A stretch of 64,000 nucleotides of DNA from Candidatus Edwardsbacteria bacterium RifOxyA12_full_54_48 (GCA_001777915.1 MFFN01000003.1:174144-238143); one strand, 5' to 3'; shown: positions 24,480 to 33,384, counted from the stretch's first letter. A program made the numbers and translations. Notes: a model not told the origin generated them from the sequence alone.

Positions 24480-26261
24480 TTACAGATCCAATCTGATATG
24501 CAGGTCCTTCAACTGCCTCTGGTCCACCTCCGAGGGGCTGCCCTCCATCAGGCCGCTGCCCGAGGTGGTCTTGGGAAAGGCGATCACGTCGCGGATGCTG
24601 TCCCCGCCGGTGATCATGGCCAAGATCCGGTCCACCCCGGGAGCGATGCCGCCGTGGGGCGGGGCCCCGTACTCGAAGGCCTCCAGCAGAAAGCCGAATT
24701 TTTTGGCGGCCTCTGCGGGGGAGAGCCCCAACACCTTCATCACCTTTTCCTGGATGTCGCGGCGGTGGATACGGATGGAGCCCGAGGCCAACTCGGAGCC
24801 GTTGGCCACCAGATCGTACAACTGCCCCAGCACTTTCCCCGGATCGCTGTCCAGGTATTCCAGGTGCTCTTCCTTGGGCATGCTGAACATGTGGTGCTCG
24901 GCCTCCCAGCGTTTCTCCTCCTGGTTGTAATGGAACAGCGGGAAATCGGTGATCCAGGCGAAGGCGAACTTGCCCTGGGGGATCAGGTCCATCCGCTTGG
25001 CGCACTCGATGCGCAGCGCTCCCAATGCGGCCGCCACCACGGATGGCTGGTCGGCCACGAACAGCATGATATCGCCGTCCTTGGCGGACATGGTCTGCAT
25101 CAATTCCTGGTCCAGCTCCCCGGCAAAGAACTTGGCGATGGAGCCCTCCAAAGATTCCCCGGAAACTTTGGCCCAGGCCAGCCCCTTGGCCCCGTATATT
25201 TTGGCCAACTCGGTCAGCCCATCGATGTCCTTGCGGGACCACTTGCCCCCGCCCGGCACGCAGATGCCCTTCACCTGACCATGGTTCTCCAAGGCCTGCT
25301 TGAAGACGGTGAATTCCGACTTGGCGGCCACCGCTGCGATTTCGCACAGCTCCAGACCGAAACGCATGTCCGGCTTGTCCGAGCCGAAGCGGTTCATGGC
25401 CTCGGCGTAGGGCAGGCGCGGGAACGGGGTCTGCAAATCTATCTCGGCCACTTCCTTGAATACCTGCTGGAACATCCCCTCGGCCAGGGAGAAGATCTGG
25501 TCTTGGGTGGCGAAGCTCATCTCGATGTCTATCTGGGTGTGCTCCGGCTGGCGGTCGGCCCGCAGGTCCTCGTCGCGCAGACAGCGGGCGATCTGGAAAT
25601 ACTTGTCGAATCCGGCCACCATCAGTATCTGCTTGTATATCTGGGGGGACTGGGGCAGGGCATAGAATTTTCCCGGCTGGACCCGGCAGGGTACCAGATA
25701 ATCCCGGGCCCCTTCAGGCGTGCTGCGGGTCAGCAGCGGGGTCTCGATCTCCAGAAAGTTCTGGGCGCTAAGATAATTGCGCACCGCCAGGATGAAATTG
25801 TGGCGCAGGATGATGTTCTGGGCCAGGGCCGGGCGACGCAGGTCCAGATAGCGGAATTTCAGGCGCAGGTCCTCCGAGGCGGTGGTCTGGTCCTCGATCA
25901 CGAAGGGCGGGACAGCCGAGCTGTTGAGCAGTTTGACCTCGTCGGCCAGCACCTCTATCACCCCGGTGACCATGCCGGGGTTGGTCTGGCCCTGGGGCCG
26001 GTTCCGCACCGCGCCCTTGACCGCGATCACGTATTCGGATCTCAGGTCCTTGGCGGCCTCGGTCAGTTCGGCGTTCTGGGCCGGGTCGAACACCACCTGG
26101 GTGATGCCGTAGCGGTCCCGCAGGTTGATGAAGATCAGCCCGCCGTGATTGCGGCTGCGGTGCACCCATCCGCAGAGGACGGTCGGTTGGCCGATGTGTT
26201 CGGAACGAAGCTCCCCGCAGGTGTGGCTGCGTTCCCAGGCGCCTAAGGTTTCGAGTTTCAT
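24480..26261 (-). CDS. aspS: Aspartyl-tRNA synthetase
   Basis: 593 residues, the long bacterial type. Anticodon-binding OB fold (GWVHRSRNHGGLIFINLRDRYG), class II motif 2 (FRDEDLRADRQPEHTQIDIEMSF), bacterial GAD insertion, and motif 3 (GGIAPGVDRILAMITG). It charges tRNA-Asp; whether it also charges tRNA-Asn cannot be told by eye, and no gatCAB is in the window. Its start overlaps the stop of an AT-rich orphan gene by four bases. Confidence 0.97.
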   Translation of the reverse strand: MKLETLGAWERSHTCGELRSEHIGQPTVLCGWVHRSRNHGGLIFINLRDRYGITQVVFDPAQNAELTEAAKDLRSEYVIAVKGAVRNRPQGQTNPGMVTGVIEVLADEVKLLNSSAVPPFVIEDQTTASEDLRLKFRYLDLRRPALAQNIILRHNFILAVRNYLSAQNFLEIETPLLTRSTPEGARDYLVPCRVQPGKFYALPQSPQIYKQILMVAGFDKYFQIARCLRDEDLRADRQPEHTQIDIEMSFATQDQIFSLAEGMFQQVFKEVAEIDLQTPFPRLPYAEAMNRFGSDKPDMRFGLELCEIAAVAAKSEFTVFKQALENHGQVKGICVPGGGKWSRKDIDGLTELAKIYGAKGLAWAKVSGESLEGSIAKFFAGELDQELMQTMSAKDGDIMLFVADQPSVVAAALGALRIECAKRMDLIPQGKFAFAWITDFPLFHYNQEEKRWEAEHHMFSMPKEEHLEYLDSDPGKVLGQLYDLVANGSELASGSIRIHRRDIQEKVMKVLGLSPAEAAKKFGFLLEAFEYGAPPHGGIAPGVDRILAMITGGDSIRDVIAFPKTTSGSGLMEGSPSEVDQRQLKDLHIRLDL

Positions 26262-27628
26262 AATGCCTTTATTTTATTCAATGGAAATTTATAATCAAGA
26301 TGTCTATATCTAAATATGTCATCAGGCATAATACAAGACATAGCCCCACGACGAACCATATCTATTTTACCTGTACTAAGGTTAAGTTCTCCGTTATCCC
26401 ATTTTATTGCCAGATTGCCATCAGGTAGTATTTTTATATAAGCCTCTTTTTTTGTAAATAAGTTTTTACTTTGAGAAAAATTCCCTTGGTATATACTTTT
26501 TAATTTTTCCATTTCTTTGAATTTTATTTGACCATACATATTATTAATTGAAGTACCGACACGAATCATCTCAAAGCTATCCTCTTTAGTATAATATGTA
26601 AAATATAAGCATATTAACAAACCATTGCCTTTGAAATCATCAATGCACCTTATCCCCGTTTCCCATTTAAATACACATCTTCCCCATAATGTTGAATTAT
26701 TATTATAATGACCATTTACATATTTATAACTTAATCGTTTTATAGCTTTTGCCTGAACTAAATTGAAATTAGATCTCAAATAACTTTCTCGCAAACCACA
26801 CACTACCAATTTATTTAGAACTTTATTTTCCAAAAAATCAATGTCGAAAGTATCGATATTAGGCAACCAATTATGAGATATTGTCACCCTGTCATCACAG
26901 TTGGTCTCAAGTAATCCCTCTTTGCAGTCAGAAATTAAAAATTTATATTTATAAATATTATGATAAGGGTAACAATCAGCCCTAAGGATCGTATCGTTAG
27001 ACGACAAGACGATAGAAGTATCTTTTAAAGCCGTTAAACTGTTCGAATGGCCCGGTAAATATCTATAATCTTTCCATGGCAAATTGGATATAAATAATTG
27101 TTTCTTATCAATATCCCATATTAAGTTATCCCCATATTTAACAGCATTCAAGCGTCTTTCTTGATTCAATGTTAATAAGCCTAATTGGGCTGTTTTAATA
27201 TTGTTTTTCTTTACTATCTCAGCAACTGCATCGCAGGATTCTGCTTTTTCGATCAATTTATATATTCTTTTAATTAAAGGAGTGTGGCCTTGTGAACAAT
27301 TTTCTTTCCGTTTTCCATATCCATCTATTGCGAATGTGAAATTGTAGGTTATGCCGATCTCTGAAGATGCTTTATTTTCACAATTGAAAATCATTTCCTT
27401 TACATTACCCATCAATAACCCGATTATATCATTCCTGCCCCTAAATCCTTCCATATCATATTCTATAGATTTTACTTTGCAGTCATATAAACGCCAGGAT
27501 ATTGCAGGGTTTAAATATATCGAATATCTCAATAAAAAAGGTTGCCATAATACTTTAGTAACAATCAAAACAAACGCGAATGACAAACAAAGCAACGCAA
27601 CACTTTTATATTTATTAATAATTTTCAT
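26258..27628 (-). CDS. AT-rich membrane-anchored protein of unknown function
   Basis: 456 residues, not recognised. One N-terminal hydrophobic segment (residues about 9-28) suggests a signal anchor. The rest is a soluble extracytoplasmic domain rich in Lys, Asn, Ile and Tyr, with scattered cysteines that could form disulfides. A few motifs such as LPDGNLAIKWDNGELNLSTG hint at beta structure. Much more AT-rich than aspS and hisS around it, so probably acquired, yet it overlaps aspS by four bases (ATGA) as if fixed into the operon. Confidence 0.6.
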   Translation of the reverse strand: MKIINKYKSVALLCLSFAFVLIVTKVLWQPFLLRYSIYLNPAISWRLYDCKVKSIEYDMEGFRGRNDIIGLLMGNVKEMIFNCENKASSEIGITYNFTFAIDGYGKRKENCSQGHTPLIKRIYKLIEKAESCDAVAEIVKKNNIKTAQLGLLTLNQERRLNAVKYGDNLIWDIDKKQLFISNLPWKDYRYLPGHSNSLTALKDTSIVLSSNDTILRADCYPYHNIYKYKFLISDCKEGLLETNCDDRVTISHNWLPNIDTFDIDFLENKVLNKLVVCGLRESYLRSNFNLVQAKAIKRLSYKYVNGHYNNNSTLWGRCVFKWETGIRCIDDFKGNGLLICLYFTYYTKEDSFEMIRVGTSINNMYGQIKFKEMEKLKSIYQGNFSQSKNLFTKKEAYIKILPDGNLAIKWDNGELNLSTGKIDMVRRGAMSCIMPDDIFRYRHLDYKFPLNKIKAL

Positions 27629-27665
27629 TCAGCGATTTTGCGCTTTTTGTATATTTCGTGTGTAG

Positions 27666-28004
27666 TTATTCTCCCTCATCCCACATCTCGTACGCCTTGC
27701 GGATATGCGGTATGGTGATGGACCCTCCCACCACCAGCGAGATGTTCATGATCTCGTCAAACTCCGCCTGGGTGACCCCCAGCTTCTTGCACTGGATGAC
27801 GTGATAGCTGATGCAGTCGTTGCAGCGCAACACGGTGGAGGCGCACAGCCCCAGCATCTCCTTGGTCTTGCCCGGCAGCGCCCCGTCCTGGTAGGCGGCG
27901 GTATCCAGGTTGAAGAACCGCTTGATGCCGGTGTGCTCGGCCGCCAGTATCCGGTCGTTCATCTTGGACCGGTAGGCGTTGAATTGTTTTATTTTTTCGG
28001 ACAT
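27666..28004 (-). CDS. Carboxymuconolactone decarboxylase / AhpD-family protein
   Basis: 112 residues from the ATG at 28004, which has AAAGG upstream; the frame could extend to 28028 without a ribosome site. CMD domain with the CxxC-x-x-H motif CNDCISYH, the redox-active pair of AhpD-like enzymes. Likely a thiol-dependent peroxide-detoxifying or related redox protein; substrate unknown. It lies between hisS and the AT-rich orphan. Confidence 0.87.
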   Translation of the reverse strand: MSEKIKQFNAYRSKMNDRILAAEHTGIKRFFNLDTAAYQDGALPGKTKEMLGLCASTVLRCNDCISYHVIQCKKLGVTQAEFDEIMNISLVVGGSITIPHIRKAYEMWDEGE

Positions 28005-28028
28005 AGGAACCTTTCCCGCTAAAAACAT

Positions 28029-28178
28029 TAGAGTGATTACAGTTCTTTTAAACCCATCCCCCGTCCCCTTCCCTCGAGAGCCTGCCCTGAGCTTTGCCTA
28101 TATATTGACTGCGAAAGGGGGAGGGGTGCAGGGGTTAGGTTTATCCCCCTCCGCATCGGAGGGGGTTGGGGGCGGTCT
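28029..28178. repeat. G/C-rich intergenic repeat with strong hairpin after hisS
   Basis: Contains a perfect hairpin at 28145-28165 (CCCCCTCCG-CAT-CGGAGGGGG) and several C-rich/G-rich partner tracts (CCCCGTCCCCTTCCC and GGGGGAGGGG). No T-tract follows, so termination is uncertain. It looks like a dispersed intergenic repeat. No gene is seen in the stretch. Confidence 0.6.
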
Positions 28179-29441
28179 TCACTCGCACTGGCAGTACTTC
28201 GGCACATTGTTCACCAATTCATCGAAAGCCACTTCTGTCTGGCTATGCCCGTCCATGTCCTTCAGGGTCACCACGCCCTTCCTGATCTCGTCCTCGCCGA
28301 TCAGAGCCACGTAGCGGGCATTGAGCCGGCCGGCCTCGCGCAACTGGGCCTTTAAACTGCGGCCCAAGAGCTCCTGCTCGCAAGCCAAACCCTTTTGCCG
28401 CAGCTGGGCGCAAAGCAGGCTTCCCTTCTTCACCGCCTCATCGCCTAATGTTGCGATGTAAACATCGGGCCGCTTTTCCGGGGGCAGATTGACGCCCTGA
28501 TTTTTGAGCGCCAGAACATAACGTTCCAAACCTGACCCGAAGCCCACCCCCGGGGCCGGATCTCCCCCCAGCTCCTCCATCAGGCCGTCGTAGCGCCCGC
28601 CGCCGCCCAGGGCATCCTGGGCCCCCAGATGCTGTGAGACCACCTCAAATGCCGTCCGGGTGTAGTAGTCCAGTCCGCGCACCAGGTTCTTGTCCAGGGT
28701 GAACGGGATATCCAGATCCTTAAGCCGGTCCTGAACTGTTTGAAAATGCGTCTTACAGTCGCCGCACAAAAAGTCCTTCATCTCCGGGACATCCTTGAAC
28801 TTTGCCTGGTCCACCTTGCAGTCCAGTATCCTTAAAGGATTGCGGCCATAGCGGTCCTGGCAGTTGTCGCAGAGCTCCGGCAGCAGGGGCTTGAAATGGT
28901 CCATCAGCTTCTGGCGGTAAAGCGGCCGGCATTGGGAACAGCCCAGGCTGTTGAGCCTTAAGCTTAAGCCGCCCAGACCCAGCTTCTGCAGGGTGAAGAA
29001 CAACAGCGCGATCGCCTCTACATCAGCCACCGGGCTGTCCGTTCCGACGATCTCGGCCCCGAACTGGGTGTGCTGGCGCATCCGGCCGGCCTGGGGCCGC
29101 TCGTAGCGGAACATGGGGGCCAGATAAAAGACCTTGACGCAGGGCTGTTCCTTCAGCGAATTATGTTCTATCAATGCCCGTAAAACCGGCGGCGTACCCT
29201 CGGGCCGCAGGGTGATGGAACGCTGGCCCTTGTCGGTGAAAGTGTACATCTCCTTCTGGACGATGTCGGTGGTGTCGCCGGTTCCCTTGACGAACAGCGC
29301 GGTATCCTCGAAGACCGGGGTCCGGATCTCCTTGAATCCGTATAACCGGGCCTGTTCCCTGATCACCGTTTCGATGTGCTGCCAGATATGGACCTGGTCC
29401 GGCATCACGTCATAGGTGCCCTTGCTGGCCTGGAACTTCAT
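28179..29441 (-). CDS. hisS: Histidyl-tRNA synthetase
   Basis: 420 residues. Starts MKFQASKGTYDVMPD. Class II motif 2 in FRYERPQAGRMRQHTQFGAE, histidine-specific LVRGLDYYTRTAFEV and GGGGRYDGL. Start at 29441 overlaps the EIIA-like gene by four bases (ATGA); the frame is open further upstream but only inside that gene. C-terminal anticodon-binding domain present. Confidence 0.97.
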   Translation of the reverse strand: MKFQASKGTYDVMPDQVHIWQHIETVIREQARLYGFKEIRTPVFEDTALFVKGTGDTTDIVQKEMYTFTDKGQRSITLRPEGTPPVLRALIEHNSLKEQPCVKVFYLAPMFRYERPQAGRMRQHTQFGAEIVGTDSPVADVEAIALLFFTLQKLGLGGLSLRLNSLGCSQCRPLYRQKLMDHFKPLLPELCDNCQDRYGRNPLRILDCKVDQAKFKDVPEMKDFLCGDCKTHFQTVQDRLKDLDIPFTLDKNLVRGLDYYTRTAFEVVSQHLGAQDALGGGGRYDGLMEELGGDPAPGVGFGSGLERYVLALKNQGVNLPPEKRPDVYIATLGDEAVKKGSLLCAQLRQKGLACEQELLGRSLKAQLREAGRLNARYVALIGEDEIRKGVVTLKDMDGHSQTEVAFDELVNNVPKYCQCE

Positions 29442-29908
29442 GTTTTGACCTCGCCCTTTTCGGCTTCCGTGAAGATATCCATCACCTTCTGGGGATCGTC
29501 CGCCGCCAGCAGCCTGGCCCGGATCTCCTCCCGGTTCAGCAGGCGCGACACCAGGGCCAGCGCCTTGACGTGGTCGGCGATGATGCTCTGGGGGGTGGCG
29601 ATGAAGAAGAATATCTGCACCGGCTGGCCGTCCAGCGAGCCGAAATCTATCTTGCTCCGGCAAAGGCCGAAGGCCCCGGCCATTTTCTTGAGCCCCTTAG
29701 CGCGCCCGTGGGGAATGGCCACCCCCTTGCCGATGCCGGTGGACATCAGTCCCTCCCGCTCCATGGCCGAGTCCAGCAGTTCCCGGCCGTCGCTTATCAA
29801 CCCGTCCTTGACCATCAGGCCGATAAGTTCGGCGATGATGTCATTTTTGTTCTGGCCGGACAGGAAAACGCAGGTGCGCTGTTTGTTTAAGATATCTTCG
29901 ATCTTCAT
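29438..29908 (-). CDS. PTS EIIA (PtsN/EIIA-Ntr-like) domain protein
   Basis: 156 residues. The phosphorylatable histidine lies in GKGVAIPHGRAKG, with the flanking fold typical of EIIA of the fructose/nitrogen family (LMSTGIGKG, FFFIATP). Start chosen at 29908 with AAGGAG seven bases upstream; the open frame up to 29989 is made by a palindromic repeat. No other PTS components are nearby, so a regulatory role is more likely than sugar uptake. Confidence 0.86.
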   Translation of the reverse strand: MKIEDILNKQRTCVFLSGQNKNDIIAELIGLMVKDGLISDGRELLDSAMEREGLMSTGIGKGVAIPHGRAKGLKKMAGAFGLCRSKIDFGSLDGQPVQIFFFIATPQSIIADHVKALALVSRLLNREEIRARLLAADDPQKVMDIFTEAEKGEVKT

Positions 29909-29942
29909 GACAAAACTCCTTGAACCTGATGTCTTTTTGTTG

Positions 29943-29985
29943 TTGTCATCCTGAGAAGTTATCGTGCCCTGCTGGCTGAAGGATG
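29943..29985. repeat. Palindromic intergenic element GTCATCC...GGATGAC (copy 1)
   Basis: 43 bases with outer arms GTCATCCT / AGGATGAC. It lies directly upstream of the EIIA-like gene, beside a second copy at 30019-30063. Same terminal GTCAT/ATGAC as the elements at 15638 and 62628. Confidence 0.75.
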
Positions 29986-30018
29986 ACAACCAATTTTAAA
30001 TATCTATTTTTATCAACC

Positions 30019-30063
30019 GTCATCCATTCGGCTTGTCAAGCAAGATGCCTGGTTCAGGATGAC
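30019..30063. repeat. Palindromic intergenic element GTCATCC...GGATGAC (copy 2)
   Basis: 45 bases, outer arms GTCATCC / GGATGAC, just after the hypE stop. With copy 1 it fills nearly the whole hypE to EIIA gap. Confidence 0.72.
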
Positions 30064-30069
30064 AAACTT

Positions 30070-31083
30070 TCAGCAGATCCGCGGCAGGGCCTCTCCCTCC
30101 AGCATCATCAGCGGGCGCCTGCTGCCCAGAAAGGTCTTCAGCAGCACCTGGGGCTTGCCGGATTCGACCTGGCCGATGATGGCCGCCTCCCTGCCCAGCG
30201 GGTCCTGGCGCATGGCCTTCAGGATGCCTTCGGCCTCCCCGCCGGGCACGATGGCGATCAGCTTGCCCTCGTTGGCCACGTACAGCGGATCCAGCCCCAG
30301 CATCTCGCAGGCGCCTTTGACCTCCGGTTTGACCGGTATCTTTTCCTCTTCTATGGCAATGGCAACCTTTGATTGCCGAGAGATCTCATTGAGGGTGGTG
30401 GCCAGGCCGCCCCGGGTGGGGTCGCGCAGAACGTGGATGCTCCCCGCCTTCAGCAACGATGACACCAGTCCATTAAGGGAAGCCACGTCGCTAAAAAGAT
30501 CGCCGCTCAGGCCGAAATTATTCCGGGCGTTTATCACCGCCGTACCGTGATCGCCCACCGAACCGCTGATGATCACCGCGTCCCCCGGTGCGGCTAAAGC
30601 TCCGGAGACATTGACGCCCTCCGGTATCTCCCCCACCCCGGAGGTATTGATGAACAGACCGTCGCAGGCGCCCTTGTCCACTACTTTGGTATCCCCGGTG
30701 ACTATGGATACCCCTGCCTCTTTGGCGGCAAGGGCCATGGAATCGACCACCTTCTCCAGGGTTTCCAGGGAAAGGCCCTCTTCGATGATGAAGCCAACTG
30801 AAAGATACAATGGCCTGGCGCCCTTCATGGCCAAGTCGTTGACGGTGCCGCACACCGCCAGCCGCCCGATGTCCCCGCCGGGAAAGAACAGCGGTTTGAC
30901 CACATAGGTATCGGTAGTGAATGCAATTCTGCATTTTTCATTTTGCAGTTTGCATTCCGCCGCATCATCCCCCTGGTCCAGCATCGGATTGGAGAACCGG
31001 GACTTGAAGACCTTCTCTATCAATTCGTGTGAAAGCCGCCCGCCGGAGCCGTGGGCCAGCAGTATTTTATTTGATGTTTCCAT
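30070..31083 (-). CDS. hypE: Hydrogenase maturation factor HypE
   Basis: 337 residues. HypE dehydrates the carbamoyl group on its C-terminal cysteine to make the cyanide ligand of the NiFe site. The C-terminus is PRIC, with the required last cysteine. N-terminal LLAHGSGGRLSHELI and the ATP-binding VLRDPTRGGLATTLNEI are present. Residues about 43-52 (ECKLQNEKCR) are encoded by a short-period repeat in frame, in a surface-loop position. Confidence 0.96.
   Translation of the reverse strand: METSNKILLAHGSGGRLSHELIEKVFKSRFSNPMLDQGDDAAECKLQNEKCRIAFTTDTYVVKPLFFPGGDIGRLAVCGTVNDLAMKGARPLYLSVGFIIEEGLSLETLEKVVDSMALAAKEAGVSIVTGDTKVVDKGACDGLFINTSGVGEIPEGVNVSGALAAPGDAVIISGSVGDHGTAVINARNNFGLSGDLFSDVASLNGLVSSLLKAGSIHVLRDPTRGGLATTLNEISRQSKVAIAIEEEKIPVKPEVKGACEMLGLDPLYVANEGKLIAIVPGGEAEGILKAMRQDPLGREAAIIGQVESGKPQVLLKTFLGSRRPLMMLEGEALPRIC
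30922..30960. repeat. In-frame heptamer repeat inside hypE
   Basis: Minus strand reads GCAAACT, GCAAAAT, GAAAAAT, GCAGAAT in succession (period 7). It encodes ECKLQNEKCR and slightly lengthens the loop before IAFTTDTYVV compared with the usual HypE spacing. Confidence 0.65.
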
Positions 31084-31169
31084 AATATTCTATTTATTAT
31101 CAGCGGGCATTATAAATTGTCAGATGCCTTGTACTATTATCCCAAAAATGGCCACATACCGCACATAAA

Positions 31170-31544
31170 TCACAAGATGAGCTTTTTGGTCTGGATTTTT
31201 TGTGTGCCGAAGTTGATCAACAACGCATGCCTGTGCTTAGAGGCACGTAAATAACCCAATACCTGGGCAATATGCTCGTCAGCAATTGATCTGCATGCTT
31301 TAAGTTCGATGATCAGTTCCGATTCAACCAGCAAATCCGCAAAGTAATCGCCTAAAACCGTGCCGTCCTCATCATAAACCTTGAGCGGGTATTGTTGTTC
31401 AACTTTCAGTCCGGCCATGCGCAAGCGGTGCGCCAACCCGTTTTCGTAAACTTTCTCCAAATGTCCGGATCGCAAGAAGGCATGCAGACCGAAAGCTGAT
31501 TGTCTTACTTTGCCGCACAGATCCAATATCTCTTTCTCGTCCAT
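31170..31544 (-). CDS. GxxExxY-family small protein
   Basis: 124 residues. The defining motif is here as SGHLEKVYENGLAHRL, followed by LKVEQQYPLKVYDEDGTVLGDYFADLLVE and ELKACRSI, a nuclease-like acidic-lysine arrangement (family TIGR04256, function unknown). It interrupts the hypD-hypE order. The flanks contain short repeated words (CCACAAAAGGCACAGAATAC upstream), suggesting the gene was inserted as a unit. Confidence 0.83.
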   Translation of the reverse strand: MDEKEILDLCGKVRQSAFGLHAFLRSGHLEKVYENGLAHRLRMAGLKVEQQYPLKVYDEDGTVLGDYFADLLVESELIIELKACRSIADEHIAQVLGYLRASKHRHALLINFGTQKIQTKKLIL

Positions 31545-31585
31545 TTTGTGTATTCTGTGCCTTTTGTGGCTGAATAGTTTCGATT
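31545..31585. repeat. Short-word repeat upstream of the GxxExxY gene
   Basis: Minus strand: ATTAAAATCGAAACTATTC then CCACAAAAGGCACAGAATAC. Drifting A-rich units of about 7-9 bases fill the hypD to GxxExxY gap. Confidence 0.45.
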
Positions 31586-32689
31586 TTAATTCCCCGTCCC
31601 ATACTTGTACCAGGCAGCGCAGGCCCCCTCAGAGGACACCATGCAGGGCCCCACCGGGCTTTCCGGCGTGCATTTCTTCCCGAACATCGGACATTCATCC
31701 GGCTGATTTAACCCCATCATCACCTGCCCGCAGATGCACCCTTGGGGTTCTATGGCCGGAGGAACTTCGACCTCAAATCGTTTTGAGGCGTCGAAGGAAC
31801 TGTATTCATCCCTGAAGCAAAGCCCGGTCTCCGGTATGTTTCCAATGGCCCGCCATTCGGCGGTGCAGGGCATCATGACTTTATCTATCATCGATAGGGC
31901 ATGGGGATTCCCTGCATCGGGCACTCCCCGCCGGTATTCGGTCTGCACGGAGAAAGCCGAGCCGTCTTTTTTATGCGCTTTGATCTGTTCCAACAGCATC
32001 ACGATCGACTCCAGTATGTCCAGCGGCTCGAACCCGGCGATGACGCAGGGGATCTGGTATTGAGTCGGGATGAATTGATACGGATGGACGCCGATGATGG
32101 CCGAAACATGGCCAGGGCAGAGGAACCCGTCTATCCTGGTCTGACCCGATTCCAGTATGGCTTTCAGGGCATGGGGCACGGTTTTGAAGGCCGGATAGAC
32201 CGAAAAATTCCCAATGCCCTTCTCTTTTGCATCCAGCACCGTGGCTATGATGGTGGGCGATGTGGTCTCGAAACCCACCCCGGCGAAGACCACCTGTTTT
32301 TGCGGGTTTTCAACCGCTATCTGCAGGGCGTCCAGCGGGGAATACAGTATCCTGACATCGGCACCCTGGGACTTGGCTTCCCTTAGACTGGAATGTGAAC
32401 CGGGAACCCGGATCATGTCGCCGAAGGTGGTGAAGATCACGTCCTTCTGTTCGGCGATGGCGATCATCCTGTCTATATCGGACAAGGCGGTGACGCATAC
32501 CGGACAGCCCGGCCCGGAAAGCAACTTTATGGATTTGGGGATCAGTCCCCTGATGCCGAACTGGGAGATGGCCATGGTATGGGTGCCGCAGACCTCCATG
32601 AAGGCCGCCGGGCCGTCGCAAAGGGCTTCGATCCTCTTGACCAGCTTGGCGGCCACCGCCGGATCGCGGAATTTATCGAGATCGATCAT
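31586..32689 (-). CDS. hypD: Hydrogenase maturation factor HypD
   Basis: 367 residues. Iron-sulfur scaffold that, with HypC, assembles Fe(CN)2CO. Contains MEVCGTHTMAISQFGIRGL, LLSGPGCPVCVT (active-site cysteines) and the C-terminal cluster-binding cysteines (CICGQVMMG...CPMFGKKC...GPCMVSSEGAC). Starts 12 bases after hypC. Confidence 0.97.
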   Translation of the reverse strand: MIDLDKFRDPAVAAKLVKRIEALCDGPAAFMEVCGTHTMAISQFGIRGLIPKSIKLLSGPGCPVCVTALSDIDRMIAIAEQKDVIFTTFGDMIRVPGSHSSLREAKSQGADVRILYSPLDALQIAVENPQKQVVFAGVGFETTSPTIIATVLDAKEKGIGNFSVYPAFKTVPHALKAILESGQTRIDGFLCPGHVSAIIGVHPYQFIPTQYQIPCVIAGFEPLDILESIVMLLEQIKAHKKDGSAFSVQTEYRRGVPDAGNPHALSMIDKVMMPCTAEWRAIGNIPETGLCFRDEYSSFDASKRFEVEVPPAIEPQGCICGQVMMGLNQPDECPMFGKKCTPESPVGPCMVSSEGACAAWYKYGTGN

Positions 32690-32701
32690 TGCCGGCGTCC
32701 G

Positions 32702-32923
32702 TCAGGATATGGTGATGCCGGTGTCTTCCAGCAGCTGGTAGGTTTCCTCGGCCTCCTCCGGATCGATCCGCTGGATGGCGAACCCGGCGTGGACCAGCAC
32801 GAATTCGCCCACCTTGGCGTCGGGCATCAGTTGCAGGCCGATCTTTCTTTTAAGGCCCCGGATGTCCACCTCGGCCTTGGTGCCTTCGATGGTTTCGATC
32901 TTTGCTGGTATGGCTAAACACAT
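32702..32923 (-). CDS. hypC: Hydrogenase maturation chaperone HypC
   Basis: 73 residues starting MCLAIPAKI. The conserved N-terminal Cys2 binds the iron precursor and the large subunit. VGEFVLVHAGFAIQRID is the family core. It would serve the hydrogenase large subunit at 2357-3544, the only hydrogenase in the window. Confidence 0.96.
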   Translation of the reverse strand: MCLAIPAKIETIEGTKAEVDIRGLKRKIGLQLMPDAKVGEFVLVHAGFAIQRIDPEEAEETYQLLEDTGITIS

Positions 32924-32928
32924 ATTTT

Positions 32929-32961
32929 AAAATCGCAATTTGTTAATCGTTAATCGTTTTG
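32929..32961. repeat. Heptamer repeat at the end of the four-helix-bundle gene
   Basis: Minus strand CGATTAA, CGATTAA, CAAATTG, CGATTTT: period 7, covering the last codons and the gap before hypC. Confidence 0.65.
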
Positions 32962-33362
32962 GCCTTCTGTTTATTGAGAAAATTTATATACCCATTAACA
33001 ACTTTAAGAGCATTTTCTATCAATTTCACTCCCTTATTATATTCTTCCTCAGTAATATAATTAAAGTGCAAGCAAGAGATCAGATGGTCCCAAAGTTCAT
33101 ATAATGAGCCCCTTGATTGTCGGCAATATTGGATGTTCTCTTGAAAGTGAAACTGACCATAGCCTTCTGCAATATTGGCCGTTATGGAAATAGCCACTCT
33201 TCTTATATCTTCAGTGATGATGAATTTTTCATCCCTTGGTAGCTTCCTTGTAATTTCAAAGAAAAACATCTTCACATCAAAACATCGTTGCCAAGCATCC
33301 AAGTCACGGAAACTCACTATCTTTCGGCCTGCATTCTTTTCAGCGAAAGAACCACTTTCCAC
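32943..33362 (-). CDS. Four-helix bundle protein (23S rRNA intervening-sequence protein family)
   Basis: 139 residues. Family features: DLDAWQRCFDVKMFFFEITRKLP, then SITANIAEGYGQFHFQE and LYELWDHL. These proteins are best known from intervening sequences in 23S rRNA genes and also occur as free genes; function unknown. GTG start with GAGGAGG seven bases upstream. It sits between hypF and hypC, bounded on both sides by period-7 repeats, as if inserted. Confidence 0.85.
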   Translation of the reverse strand: MESGSFAEKNAGRKIVSFRDLDAWQRCFDVKMFFFEITRKLPRDEKFIITEDIRRVAISITANIAEGYGQFHFQENIQYCRQSRGSLYELWDHLISCLHFNYITEEEYNKGVKLIENALKVVNGYINFLNKQKAKTIND

Positions 33363-33384
33363 CGTGTTCCTCCTCTATTCCAAA

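Noticed and set aside
29909-29989. N-terminal extension of the EIIA-like protein
   Set aside because: Encoded by a palindromic intergenic repeat; the internal ATG has AAGGAG at good distance.
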